A DNA stretch of 64,000 nucleotides from Dyadobacter flavalbus (GCF_006149045.1 NZ_VBSN01000027.1:969643-1033642); one strand, 5' to 3'. Positions 25,442-34,174 are shown, counted from the stretch's first letter. Numbers and translations: made by a program. The notes: generated by a model from the sequence alone, not told the origin.

Positions 25442-26761
25442 ATGATAAATCATGAAAATAGTGCTGCCATCATTCAGGGACTGGGCATTACAGCTCTGAA
25501 TGAAATGCAAAAGGAAGCAAATGAAGCGATTCTGCAGAACAACGAAACCGTTCTGCTGGCGCCAACCGGTTCGGGCAAGACGCTCGCTTTTCTGCTGCCC
25601 GTTGCTGCCGTTCTGAAACCGGACGCTGATCTTGTTCAATGCCTTGTGATTGTTCCGACCAGAGAACTGGCCCTGCAGATTGAGCAGGTCTGGAGAAAAA
25701 TGGCAACCGGATTCAAGGTAACTTGCTGTTACGGCGGCCATGATATGCAGACGGAAATACGCAGTCTTGTGGAAGCGCCGGCCATTGTTATCGGAACTCC
25801 GGGCCGTATTCTGGACCATTTACACAGAAATTCGTTTTCTGGAAAACATGTGGAAACGCTTGTTCTGGACGAATTTGACAAGTCGCTTGAAATGGGTTTT
25901 CAGGAAGAAATGACGGAAATTATCCGGAACCTGCGAAATCTTAAAAAGAAAGTGCTGGTTTCGGCAACGAACACGAAAATACCTTCATTTACAGGTGTCC
26001 GCGCGCCGGCAACCGTTGATTTTATATCGGAAAAAAGCCAGAAAAGCAGCCTGACGCTTGTACGCGTGATTTCCGAGAAAAAGGATAAAATGGATGTGCT
26101 GATCCGTTTAATCAGCTTTCTAGGCGCAGAATCTACCATGATTTTTTGCAATCAGCGGGATTCGGTCGAGCGGATCAGTACAATACTGAAAGAAGAAGGC
26201 ATTGACTGCGCCTTTTTTCATGGCAAACTGGAACAGGAAGACCGTGAAAGGACTTTGATCCGTTTTCGGAACGGTTCGGTGCTTTATCTGGCGGCAACGG
26301 ACCTTGCTGCACGCGGACTGGATATTCCGGATATGAAGCATGTAATCCATTATGAACTTCCGATGAAAGGCGATGAATTTACGCATCGCAACGGACGCAC
26401 GGCCCGCATGCTCGCCGAAGGAACGGCTTATATTCTGATGGAAAAAGAAGAAAAATTGCCGGATTACATCAAACCTGAGCCGAAAATCCTTAACCTTCCG
26501 GCAAAATTGTCCAGACCTGCGCCTTCGGAATGGGTAACGGTTTACATCAGCGGAGGGAAAAAAAACAAGCTGAACAAAATGGACATTGTGGGTTTTCTGC
26601 TGCAGAAAGGAAATCTGGAAAAACAGGATCTGGGATTGATAGAAGTAAAAGATAACATATCATTTGCAGCCGTAAAGCGCAATGCAGTTAAGTCAATGCT
26701 GGCGCTTGTTGCGGCAGAAAAGATGAAGGGCAAGAAATACAAGATTGAAATAGCAAGGTGA
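25442..26761 (+). CDS. DEAD-box RNA helicase with DbpA-type RNA-binding domain
   Basis: 439 residues. A Q-motif-like start (MINHENSAAIIQGLGI..MQ) is followed by APTGSGKT (40-47), PTRELA, TPGRI, motif II at 143-146, SAT, and HRNGRTARM in the second RecA domain. Motif II reads DEFD instead of DEAD. Residues from about 365 form a small C-terminal domain (WVTVYISGGKKNKLNKMDIVG... KGKKYKIEI) like the DbpA RNA-binding domain, which in DbpA recognises 23S rRNA hairpin 92. A function in large-subunit assembly is therefore likely. The upstream TTG at 25436 is part of the promoter and is not used. Confidence 0.92.
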   Translation: MINHENSAAIIQGLGITALNEMQKEANEAILQNNETVLLAPTGSGKTLAFLLPVAAVLKPDADLVQCLVIVPTRELALQIEQVWRKMATGFKVTCCYGGHDMQTEIRSLVEAPAIVIGTPGRILDHLHRNSFSGKHVETLVLDEFDKSLEMGFQEEMTEIIRNLRNLKKKVLVSATNTKIPSFTGVRAPATVDFISEKSQKSSLTLVRVISEKKDKMDVLIRLISFLGAESTMIFCNQRDSVERISTILKEEGIDCAFFHGKLEQEDRERTLIRFRNGSVLYLAATDLAARGLDIPDMKHVIHYELPMKGDEFTHRNGRTARMLAEGTAYILMEKEEKLPDYIKPEPKILNLPAKLSRPAPSEWVTVYISGGKKNKLNKMDIVGFLLQKGNLEKQDLGLIEVKDNISFAAVKRNAVKSMLALVAAEKMKGKKYKIEIAR

Positions 26762-26871
26762 AATTCAGAATAACCGATGAGGAAATGAATGGATTAATTC
26801 CGGGAAGCCGTATTCTGAAAAAGGATATTAAAGCCCGTAAGCATGCATTTTCTCATTTAAGGAATGCCTAA
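26758..26871 (+). CDS. Possible 37-residue basic micro-protein overlapping the helicase stop
   Basis: A GTG at 26758 overlaps the helicase TGA by the sequence GTGA, a typical translational-coupling junction, and opens a 37-codon frame ending at TAA 26869-26871. The peptide starts MKFRITDEEMNGLIPG and ends KARKHAFSHLRNA; it is basic, with nine Lys/Arg, and has no hydrophobic segment. I do not recognise it. The coupling junction and orderly composition favour a real small gene; no homologues were checked, so it may be chance. Confidence 0.35.
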   Translation: MKFRITDEEMNGLIPGSRILKKDIKARKHAFSHLRNA

Positions 26872-26903
26872 TTTGAAGAAAGTAAAACTGTAAGGCAACA
26901 AAA

Positions 26904-26927
26904 AAAGCATGCGGTTCAGCATGCTTT
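26904..26927 (-). terminator. Intrinsic terminator of the cold shock gene
   Basis: A perfect 9-bp stem, AAAGCATGC (26904-26912) and GCATGCTTT (26919-26927), with a 6-base loop. On the minus strand it is followed by a run of T residues, as needed for ending the cold shock transcript. Confidence 0.85.
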
Positions 26928-26951
26928 CGAAATGTCTTATTATGACCAGAC

Positions 26952-27143
26952 TTAGATAACTCTTACGTTAACTGCGTTTAGACCTTTTTTACCATTTTCT
27001 ACGTCGTAAGAAACTTTGTCGTTTTCACGGATATCGTCCTGAAGACCTGAAACGTGAACGAAAATGTCCTTCTCACCAGTTGACGGCTGGATGAATCCAA
27101 ATCCTTTGGAATCATTGAAAAACTTAACTGTACCTTCTGCCAT
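26952..27143 (-). CDS. Cold shock protein, CspA family
   Basis: 63 residues, one cold shock domain. RNP1 is KGFGFIQ (13-19) and RNP2 is DIFVHVS (26-32), preceded by GTVKFFND. It binds single-stranded RNA and acts as an RNA chaperone or antiterminator. The open frame continues upstream to 27242, but those residues are hydrophobic, AT-rich leader sequence; the start MAEGTVKFF at 27143 is the family start. A -7 element at 27172-27179 gives a leader of roughly 20 bases, so the long thermosensing leader of enterobacterial cspA is absent. Confidence 0.95.
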   Translation of the reverse strand: MAEGTVKFFNDSKGFGFIQPSTGEKDIFVHVSGLQDDIRENDKVSYDVENGKKGLNAVNVRVI

Positions 27144-27171
27144 TAGTATTGATCTTATATATTTTAAAAAC

Positions 27172-27179
27172 CAAATGTA
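27172..27179 (-). promoter_or_regulatory. -7 promoter element of the cold shock gene
   Basis: Reverse-strand TACATTTG matches TAnnTTTG, 29 bp before the start codon. About 20 bp further upstream is CTTG, one base from the TTTG -33 box. Confidence 0.6.
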
Positions 27180-27205
27180 AATATAAATAAATGGATAAAC
27201 AAGAT

Positions 27206-27213
27206 TAAATTTG
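27206..27213 (+). promoter_or_regulatory. -7 promoter element of the YheT-like gene
   Basis: TAAATTTG is an exact TAnnTTTG match, 44 bp upstream of the GTG start at 27257, divergent from the cold shock promoter 27 bp away. Confidence 0.5.
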
Positions 27214-27256
27214 AGATCACTTAGAATAGTTCTATTTAACAAATAAGTAAAATTGC

Positions 27257-28249
27257 GTGCCTTTCATTCATAATAACTCGCTTACTTCGCCTTACTGGCT
27301 TCCCAATGGGCATTTACAGAGTATTTACCCGGCACTGTTCCGGAAGGTGTACGGCGTGCAATATTCCCGGGAAAAGATAGTTACGGAAGATCATGATTTT
27401 CTGGATCTGGACTGGTCTTTTGCACAGGGTACAAAGGCGGCAGAGACGCTTGTCATTCTTTCGCACGGGCTGGAAGGAAGCAGTTCGGGGCAGTATATTC
27501 TGGGAATGGTGAAATTGCTGAACGGCAACGGATATGATTGTCTGGCCTGGAACTTCCGCGGCTGCGGCGGCGAAATGAACCAGACGGCACGGTTTTACCA
27601 CAGTGGTGCCACCGAAGATCTGGACGCGATTGTAAAACATGCATTGGCAAAAGGATACAGCCGGATTCATATGATGGGATTCAGTCTTGGCGGGAACCTC
27701 ACACTGAAATACCTGGGCGAATCGGAAAGCAAGCTGGATAAAAGCATTGAAAGTGCCGTTGTGTTCAGTGTTCCAATGGATTTGCTGGCCTGCAGCCGGG
27801 CCATGATCCTGCCGAAAAACATCATTTACATGCAGCGCTTTTTACAGACGCTGAAACCCAAAATCACAAAAAAGTCGAAGCTGTTTCCGGAAGCGTTCAA
27901 TAGGAACCATAACCGTTATGTGCGAACGCTTTATGATTTTGATGATGTGTATACCGCGCCGCTGCACGGATTTGACAATGCCGATCATTATTACGAAGCA
28001 TGCAGTTCCAGGAATTTTGTAAGCGGAATTTCCATTCCGACGCTGATCGTCAATGCATTGAACGATCCGATTGTTCCGTTTGAAAGTCTGCCGGTGGAAG
28101 CCATCCGTCACCATGCAAAAGTCTGGCTGGAAGCTGTGGGTGAAGGCGGCCATTGCGGGTTCCGGCCTGCGGTTTTGCATGACGGCGTTTACTGGTCGGA
28201 GTACAGGGCACTGACTTTTCTTAAAAACGGAATGAATGACGATTTATAA
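27257..28249 (+). CDS. Alpha/beta hydrolase, YheT family
   Basis: 330 residues from a GTG start; no ATG is near and the opening PFIHNNSLTSPYWLPNGHLQSI is the conserved YheT beginning. The nucleophile elbow is GFSLGG with S143, the oxyanion region is SHGLEG, and the late GGHCGF supplies the histidine. The family comprises esterases of unknown natural substrate. It stands alone, with a weak hairpin after the stop (arms around 28265-28308). Confidence 0.88.
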   Translation: MPFIHNNSLTSPYWLPNGHLQSIYPALFRKVYGVQYSREKIVTEDHDFLDLDWSFAQGTKAAETLVILSHGLEGSSSGQYILGMVKLLNGNGYDCLAWNFRGCGGEMNQTARFYHSGATEDLDAIVKHALAKGYSRIHMMGFSLGGNLTLKYLGESESKLDKSIESAVVFSVPMDLLACSRAMILPKNIIYMQRFLQTLKPKITKKSKLFPEAFNRNHNRYVRTLYDFDDVYTAPLHGFDNADHYYEACSSRNFVSGISIPTLIVNALNDPIVPFESLPVEAIRHHAKVWLEAVGEGGHCGFRPAVLHDGVYWSEYRALTFLKNGMNDDL

Positions 28250-28389
28250 GCTGAAAATGCATCTGCATGCAGGAACAACCGGCTTTGTATGCTTGTTCCG
28301 GCTCATGCTTCCGGATTCCGGCAATCAACTTCATCAATATTAAACTGACATCCGCAATTTTTTGTTAGTGTCATATCTAAACAGATTTG

Positions 28390-28397
28390 TAATTTTG
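28390..28397 (+). promoter_or_regulatory. -7 promoter element of the serine operon
   Basis: TAATTTTG matches TAnnTTTG and would give a leader of about 140 bases before the ATG at 28545. A TTTG at 28361-28364 is a -33 candidate, though the 25-bp spacer is longer than usual. The leader has no recognisable riboswitch. Confidence 0.45.
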
Positions 28398-28544
28398 TGC
28401 CTTAATTCCGGTGCGGCAGTAAAATTGCCACAATGGAGTTATCAAAATTTCATTTCTGCAATGGAATTGCCTTTGTTTAAGAAAAACGGACCCTTAGAGA
28501 CAAAATAACTTTTACGCTATTTTTATTCAGTTACATCCCGCTTC

Positions 28545-30452
28545 ATGTCCACATTAACGCTTAATCCGCCACCGTACATTATTATTGATTTTGACAGCAC
28601 TTTTACCAAGGTAGAAGGGCTTGACGAACTTGCAGCCATTGCTTTGAAAGGTCATCCGGAACGTGATTTCATTGTCAGTCAGATTGTGGATCTGACTAAT
28701 AAGGGCATGAACGGAGAAATGTCTTTTGCCGAAGGGCTGCGTCAGCGGATTGCGCTGCTGAGAGCCAATCGTACCCATATTGCAGAACTGGTTTCGTTTT
28801 TACGGACCAAGGTTTCGGATTCATTCCGGAGAAACAAACAGTTCCTGACCGAAAATACCGATCAGATATTTATCGTTTCCAGCGGGTTTAAGGAATTCAT
28901 TGTGCCGGTTGCAAGTGAAATGGGCATTCGTCCTGATCATGTTTATGCCAATGAATTTGTTTTTGATGAGGAAGGAAATATCATCGGGATTGATGAGGAA
29001 AATGTTCTTTCCATGGACGGCGGCAAAATCAAAATGCTTTCTGCGCTGAACCTCACAGGCGATGTGTATGCAATCGGCGACGGCTATACCGATTATGAAC
29101 TGAAAGCGTCCGGACTTGCCAGTCGTTTTTATGCATTTACAGAAAACATTGAACGCCCGCGCGTAATTGCCGTTGCAGACCACGTGGCTACTTCCTTTGA
29201 TGATTTTCTGTACGATAATAAAATGAGCCGCAGCCAGTCTTACCCGAAAAGCCGTATCAAGGTTTTGTTGCTGGAAAATGTGCATCCGGCTGCTTTGCGG
29301 GCTTTTGAAGAGGAAGGTTTTAATGTGGAGTTTGTAAAAGGCGCGCTGGACGAAGACGAACTTTGCGAAAGGATCAAGGACGTTTCCATTATCGGAATCC
29401 GTTCCAAAACCAATATTACCAAACGTGTGCTGGAAAATGCCAACCGGTTGATGGCAATCGGCGCTTTTTGCATCGGAACCAATCAGATTGATCTGGAAGA
29501 AGCAGCAAACCGTGGAATTGCTGTATTCAATGCGCCGTACAGCAACACGCGTTCGGTTGTGGAACTTGCCGTAGGAGAAATGATTCTGCTGATCCGGAAT
29601 ATTGTCGGAAAAAGCAATCAGCTGCATAAAGGAATCTGGGACAAATCGGCGAACGGCAGTTTTGAAATACGCGGCAAAAAGCTCGGTATGGTCGGTTACG
29701 GAAGCATCGGCACGCAGTTGTCCGTTGTGGCGGAAGCGCTGGGAATGGAAGTTTATTTTTACGATTCCGTGGAAAAGCTGTCGCTGGGAAATGCAAGAAA
29801 AGTAAATTCACTGGAAGAACTGCTCGCCATTTCGGATGTAATCAGCATGCATGTGGACGGCCGCAAGGAAAATACAAACCTGATCGGCAAACGGGAATTT
29901 GACCTGATGAAAGACGGCGTGATTTTCCTTAACCTGTCGCGCGGGCATGTTGTGGATATTCATGCGCTGGCCGAAGCCGTTAAAAGCGGCAAGGTTGCAG
30001 GCGCCGGCGTGGACGTTTTCCCGAAAGAACCCAAAACCAATGACGAGCCTTTTGAAAGTGAATTGCTGGGACTGCCAAATGTGATCCTGACGCCGCATAT
30101 CGGCGGAAGCACGGAAGAAGCGCAGGAAAACATCGGACATTTTGTGCCTGCCAAACTGCTGGAATTTATGAATAACGGAAGCTCTTACGGAAGTGTGAAT
30201 TTCCCGGAAGTTCAGCTGCCGAAACTGAAAGACTCGCACCGTCTGCTGCACATTCATGCAAACGTTCCGGGCGTATTGGCTCAGCTGAACCAGATATTTG
30301 GCAAAAACAATATCAATATTACGGGACAATACCTGAAAACGAACGAACACATCGGTTATGTGATCGTGGATATAGCAAAAGGCTATACGGAAGAATTTAT
30401 TCAGGAAGTAAAGGAAATAGAAGGTACGATCAGGTTCAGAATGCTCTATTAA
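28545..30452 (+). CDS. Phosphoserine phosphatase-phosphoglycerate dehydrogenase fusion (SerB-SerA)
   Basis: 635 residues carrying two enzymes of serine synthesis. Residues 1-225 are a HAD-IB phosphatase with D15-F-D17-ST, E24 and DELA as in phosphoserine phosphatase, SSGF (motif II) and GDGYTDYEL (motif IV). Residues about 235-550 are a D-3-phosphoglycerate dehydrogenase: GIRSKTNIT, GAFCIGTNQID, the NAD site VGYGSIGTQ and the catalytic HIGGST. An ACT domain begins near 560 (HANVPGVLAQLNQIF) and probably gives serine feedback. The two activities are the first and last steps of the pathway. The aminotransferase for the middle step follows 32 bp later. Confidence 0.93.
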   Translation: MSTLTLNPPPYIIIDFDSTFTKVEGLDELAAIALKGHPERDFIVSQIVDLTNKGMNGEMSFAEGLRQRIALLRANRTHIAELVSFLRTKVSDSFRRNKQFLTENTDQIFIVSSGFKEFIVPVASEMGIRPDHVYANEFVFDEEGNIIGIDEENVLSMDGGKIKMLSALNLTGDVYAIGDGYTDYELKASGLASRFYAFTENIERPRVIAVADHVATSFDDFLYDNKMSRSQSYPKSRIKVLLLENVHPAALRAFEEEGFNVEFVKGALDEDELCERIKDVSIIGIRSKTNITKRVLENANRLMAIGAFCIGTNQIDLEEAANRGIAVFNAPYSNTRSVVELAVGEMILLIRNIVGKSNQLHKGIWDKSANGSFEIRGKKLGMVGYGSIGTQLSVVAEALGMEVYFYDSVEKLSLGNARKVNSLEELLAISDVISMHVDGRKENTNLIGKREFDLMKDGVIFLNLSRGHVVDIHALAEAVKSGKVAGAGVDVFPKEPKTNDEPFESELLGLPNVILTPHIGGSTEEAQENIGHFVPAKLLEFMNNGSSYGSVNFPEVQLPKLKDSHRLLHIHANVPGVLAQLNQIFGKNNINITGQYLKTNEHIGYVIVDIAKGYTEEFIQEVKEIEGTIRFRMLY

Positions 30453-30484
30453 ATCTTTTTCGTAACCTGAACTTTATCAATTAT

Positions 30485-31558
30485 ATGTCACTGACTTTTT
30501 TTACGCCGGGTCCGGCCCAGCTTTATCCTACTTTTGAAACGCATCTGCAGACTTTCGTGAATAATCAGCTGGGCTCCATTTCACACCGGAGCCAGCAATA
30601 CCGCGATTTGCATAAATTTACAGTCGATCAGCTGCGCGTTTTGCTGAATGTGCCTGAAACGCATGCCATTATGTTTCTGGGTTCTGCTTCGGAAGCCTGG
30701 GAACGCATTATATTCAGCTGCGTGGAACTGGAAAGCTTTCACCTTGTGAACGGCTCTTTTTCCAAAAAATTCTGTGAGTATTCCACCGCACTGAACAAGT
30801 ATGCGCACAACATGGAAAAACCCATGGGAAGCGGCTTTACAGCAGCGGAAATTACGGTTCCGGAATATGCCGAGCTGATTTGTACAACGCATAATGAAAC
30901 CAGTTCCGGCGTGCAGATGCCGGTTGCCGAAATCCACAAGCTTAAACAGAAAAATCCGGACAAGCTGATTGCCGTGGACATCGTTTCATCGGCTCCTTAC
31001 CCCGATCTGGATTATAGTCTGATCGATACAGCATTTTTTTCCGTGCAAAAAGCGTTCGGCCTGCCTGCGGGTCTGGGTGTCTGGATCGTGAATGAAAAAT
31101 GCCTGCATAAAGCGGAATACATCCGTAATCAGTATTCCATCGGCGCGCACAACGACTTGCCGACGCTCTGGAAAAATGCGCTGAACAATGAAACGCCTTC
31201 GACGCCCAATGTGATGGGAATTTATCTTTTGGGAAAAATTGTCGAGGATTTTAATAAAATCGGGGTGAAAACAATCCGGAAAGAAACGGAGCAGAAAGCG
31301 GCTCTGATTTATAAATTTCTTGAAAAAACCAGCGGATTTACTCCTTTTGTAAAAGAGAAGCCAAACCGTTCGCAAACCGTTATTGTTACCGACACTGAAA
31401 TTAATTCTGCGGATATTATCAAAAAAGTCAAGGAAAAAGGAATGGTGATCGGAAGCGGTTACGGGCAGTTTAAAGCAACTCAGCTACGAATCGCCAATTT
31501 TCCGGCAACGTCCACGGAACAGGTTGAAAAGCTGATTTTCGAGCTGGGGAAAGTGTAA
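30485..31558 (+). CDS. Class V aminotransferase, probable phosphoserine aminotransferase
   Basis: 357 residues, PLP-dependent fold type I. The PLP lysine is K189 in FFSVQKAFGLPAG, D165 in VDIVSS pairs with the pyridine nitrogen, and THNETSSGV contacts substrate. The protein belongs to the SerC/alanine-glyoxylate aminotransferase group. Its position directly after a fused phosphatase-dehydrogenase for serine synthesis makes 3-phosphohydroxypyruvate transamination the likely reaction. It does not look like the classical enterobacterial SerC, so the assignment leans partly on context. A terminator follows. Confidence 0.88.
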   Translation: MSLTFFTPGPAQLYPTFETHLQTFVNNQLGSISHRSQQYRDLHKFTVDQLRVLLNVPETHAIMFLGSASEAWERIIFSCVELESFHLVNGSFSKKFCEYSTALNKYAHNMEKPMGSGFTAAEITVPEYAELICTTHNETSSGVQMPVAEIHKLKQKNPDKLIAVDIVSSAPYPDLDYSLIDTAFFSVQKAFGLPAGLGVWIVNEKCLHKAEYIRNQYSIGAHNDLPTLWKNALNNETPSTPNVMGIYLLGKIVEDFNKIGVKTIRKETEQKAALIYKFLEKTSGFTPFVKEKPNRSQTVIVTDTEINSADIIKKVKEKGMVIGSGYGQFKATQLRIANFPATSTEQVEKLIFELGKV

Positions 31559-31614
31559 CAGTTTGCTGTTCTGATGCTGTTTTTTTATGAATGAATATAA
31601 TTTAAAGTCATTTT

Positions 31615-31645
31615 AGCGTAGAATCACTGATTCTGCGCTTTTTTA
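31615..31645 (+). terminator. Intrinsic terminator of the serine operon
   Basis: A 10-bp stem with one G-T pair, AGCGTAGAAT (31615-31624) and ATTCTGCGCT (31630-31639), ends in seven T residues. Confidence 0.85.
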
Positions 31646-31680
31646 GTTTTGAAATATAGTCCTCATTTAAATCTTGCTGA

Positions 31681-32841
31681 ATGAATTTTCTAAAAACGAC
31701 ACTTTGTATTCTGGCAGTTTGCCTTTCATTGCAAAACTGTACCAAAAAGGCTGAAGATAAAAAAGAAGTAAACGAAACAGCACAGGATTCCGGACGTAAG
31801 ATCTGGACAAAAGAACAGGCAAACGACTGGTACAAAAAACAGGAATGGCCCGTTGGAGCCGATTTTCTGCCGAGTACCGCCATTAATCAGCTGGAAATGT
31901 TTCAGCAGGAGTCGTTTGATACGGCTACCATAAACCGGGAGCTCGGCTGGGCAGAGGAAATCGGAATGAACACAATGCGTGTTTACCTGCACGATCTGTT
32001 GTTTCAGCAGGATTCGGCAGGATTTATCAAACGGCTTGACGTATTTCTGGATATTTCTGAAAAGCATGGCATCAAGCCCGTACTCGTATTGTTCGATTCA
32101 TGCTGGGACCCGTTTCCGAAACTGGGAAAACAGCGCGCGCCAAAGCCCGGCGTTCACAATTCAGGCTGGGTACAAAGTCCGGGGCTTAATGCACTGAAAG
32201 ACAGTGCGCAATACGGACGTCTTGAAAAATACGTAAAAGGAACCGTTGCTGCTTTCGCCAATGATAACCGTATACTGGCATGGGATATCTGGAACGAACC
32301 GGACAACCCGAATACGAGCTCGTACGGAAAAGTGGAGCTTCCCAATAAAGTGGATTATGTAATGCCGCTGATGTCCAAAGCTTTTGCATGGGCTAGATCG
32401 GTGAATCCTTCGCAGCCGCTGACTGCCGGCGTTTGGGCCGGTGACTGGACGTCGCATGAAACGCTGAAACCGGTCGAAAAAATAATGATTGATGAATCGG
32501 ATATTATTTCTTTTCACAATTATGAAGGTGCTGCCAGTTTTGAAAAATCAATCAAACAGTTACAGCAATATGGCCGTCCTATCATTTGTACCGAATATAT
32601 GTCGCGCGGTAACGGCAGTTTCTTCAAAACTTCGCTGCCCGTTGCAAAAAAATACAACGTTGGCGCTATTAACTGGGGCCTGGTAAGCGGAAAATCACAG
32701 ACTATTTATCCGTGGGACAGCTGGAAAAAAACGTACACGAGCGAACCCGAACTCTGGTTCCATGATATTTTCAGAAAAGACGGCACGCCTTACAAAAAGG
32801 AAGAAACCGATCTGATCAAAAGTCTGACTGCTTCAAAGTAA
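31681..32841 (+). CDS. GH5-like glycoside hydrolase lipoprotein
   Basis: 386 residues. Residues 1-20 are a lipoprotein signal with lipobox LQNC (C20), so the protein is lipid-anchored, probably in the outer membrane. The rest is a (beta/alpha)8 hydrolase: MRVYLHD near 100, the acid/base E206 in WDIWNEP, and the likely nucleophile E305 in CTEYMSR. This is the clan GH-A layout; cellulase, mannanase and xylanase activities all occur in such proteins, and the substrate is not determined. It stands alone between two terminators. Confidence 0.85.
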   Translation: MNFLKTTLCILAVCLSLQNCTKKAEDKKEVNETAQDSGRKIWTKEQANDWYKKQEWPVGADFLPSTAINQLEMFQQESFDTATINRELGWAEEIGMNTMRVYLHDLLFQQDSAGFIKRLDVFLDISEKHGIKPVLVLFDSCWDPFPKLGKQRAPKPGVHNSGWVQSPGLNALKDSAQYGRLEKYVKGTVAAFANDNRILAWDIWNEPDNPNTSSYGKVELPNKVDYVMPLMSKAFAWARSVNPSQPLTAGVWAGDWTSHETLKPVEKIMIDESDIISFHNYEGAASFEKSIKQLQQYGRPIICTEYMSRGNGSFFKTSLPVAKKYNVGAINWGLVSGKSQTIYPWDSWKKTYTSEPELWFHDIFRKDGTPYKKEETDLIKSLTASK

Positions 32842-32904
32842 CGAAATGAACTGCTCTTTGCAGCTTTGATTCGTGTTCATTCGGGTATTTGTGGCTTTAA
32901 AATC

Positions 32905-32941
32905 ACGGAGTTCCTGCATAACTGTGCAGAACTCCGTTTTG
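32905..32941 (+). terminator. Intrinsic terminator after the GH5-like gene
   Basis: ACGGAGTTCCTGCA (32905-32918) pairs with TGCAGAACTCCGT (32925-32937) except for one bulged C, followed by TTTTG. It lies inside the upstream extension of the next open frame, supporting a later start for that gene. Confidence 0.8.
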
Positions 32942-32983
32942 TTTATAAGAAAGCAGCAAATACTAAGTGACGATTACAAGCAA

Positions 32984-34051
32984 ATGACGTCTAAATCAAA
33001 ACCGTCATCTGCTATGCCGTTATTTTACAGTCGTTTGCTTTTCAATGTTCAGGCACTTTGTCTGTTGTTTCTGTTTTCACAAAACCTTTTTGCACAGACA
33101 ACCTATTTTCATCAGGATTTTCTGAAGGCAGAACCGTACGTAAATCCGGTCCCCGATACGGGGCAGTTCAGCCATGTCGTTCAGACAGTTCCTGCGCTTT
33201 CATACTGCAAGTTCCAGCATGGATTTATGGACCTTGTCCGGACACTGCAGGATTCCGCAACCGGCGGTATCATCAGAGCCATGCGCGCAAGTCCATTTAA
33301 ACCAAACCCCAAGTCCCTTTTTATCCAGATTCGGTTAAGCGCCGAAAATATCCAGTCTTCGACGGTAAATGCGGCATATTTTTATGTGGGCGAAAACTTC
33401 AATCCGGAAAACAATTCATTTCCCGGCAATGCGCTGATGTTTGGCAAATTCTCGCTCAATTTTGCCGGTTCGGCATTTACAGTTAAAGACCTGGAAACGC
33501 AGTTGAGCAGCAAGCCGGTAAAGACAAAAATGCCGGTTGTTATAACCTGGATACTCAATAATTCCGCCAGGTCATTCAAATACAAGCTGTTTTCCAAAGA
33601 CGCTATGGAATATGAGGCATTTCCGGGAAGTTACGATTTATGGGTAAATAATGAACCCGTAAGCCGCAACAGTAAAGCTTATCCGGGCAATTCAGGTTTT
33701 TCGGAGTCAAAACTGTCCAATTTCGAGATCCGGTTCCGGAATGGAATCGGCAGAATCAGAATACATGACATGCTGATCCGCGAAGCAGTTTCTGAATTAA
33801 ACCCGTCCGATGCAATTGTTGCGCCAAACCCGTCGTCCGGGAAAATAATAGGACTGAAATCAGTTCATATTGATTCGGCTTCCCTGAGACTGGTCAGCAT
33901 GAACGGCAAAGAAATTCCTTTCAGAAAGCAATTCCTTTCTGCTGATCATTTCCTGATCTTTCCTGTAAAAACACTCGCTTCCGGAATGTATGTACTGTTT
34001 TTTAACGGACCTGACAGAAAAAGAAAATCTGTAAGGGTTATGGTTCAATGA
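32984..34051 (+). CDS. Secreted protein with type IX secretion (T9SS) C-terminal domain
   Basis: 355 residues from the ATG at 32984; an ATG at 33014 is also possible. The open frame extends to 32873 but that part spans the preceding terminator. A signal peptide ends near LFAQ. The middle has no recognised domain and looks beta-rich, with repeated FxIRLSAEN/YFYVGENF-like strands. The last 75 residues are a type A sorting domain: VAPNPSSGKI, SLRLVSMNGKEI, LASGMYVLFF. T9SS exports such proteins through the outer membrane. The function of the mature region is unknown. Confidence 0.8.
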   Translation: MTSKSKPSSAMPLFYSRLLFNVQALCLLFLFSQNLFAQTTYFHQDFLKAEPYVNPVPDTGQFSHVVQTVPALSYCKFQHGFMDLVRTLQDSATGGIIRAMRASPFKPNPKSLFIQIRLSAENIQSSTVNAAYFYVGENFNPENNSFPGNALMFGKFSLNFAGSAFTVKDLETQLSSKPVKTKMPVVITWILNNSARSFKYKLFSKDAMEYEAFPGSYDLWVNNEPVSRNSKAYPGNSGFSESKLSNFEIRFRNGIGRIRIHDMLIREAVSELNPSDAIVAPNPSSGKIIGLKSVHIDSASLRLVSMNGKEIPFRKQFLSADHFLIFPVKTLASGMYVLFFNGPDRKRKSVRVMVQ

Positions 34052-34134
34052 CAGATCATGGATTTTAAGGTATTGATTACTTGTAATTGCAAGCTGATAC
34101 AGCCTTTTGAGATTGGGAATAACTCAATAAAATG

Positions 34135-34162
34135 ACCGTTCACACAATGTGTAACCGTTCAC
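34135..34162. promoter_or_regulatory. Direct repeat ACCGTTCAC x2 upstream of lipoprotein promoter
   Basis: ACCGTTCAC occurs at 34135-34143 and 34154-34162, 19 bp apart start to start, with the palindrome ACACAATGTGT (34142-34152) between them. The second copy ends 13 bp before the -33 box, an activator-like position. Confidence 0.45.
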
Positions 34163-34174
34163 TGGTTAATACTT

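Noticed and set aside
27144..27242. N-terminal extension of the cold shock protein
   Set aside because: It spans the predicted promoter and adds 33 hydrophobic residues not found in the family.
28434..28481. 15-codon leader peptide before the serine operon
   Set aside because: The short frame has no serine run and no terminator/antiterminator pair follows, so attenuation is not supported.
28821..29627. 268-residue minus-strand open frame
   Set aside because: It lies wholly inside the SerB-SerA fusion and has no recognisable motif.
32873..32983. N-terminal extension of the T9SS cargo protein
   Set aside because: It contains the intrinsic terminator of the preceding gene and places residues ahead of the signal peptide.
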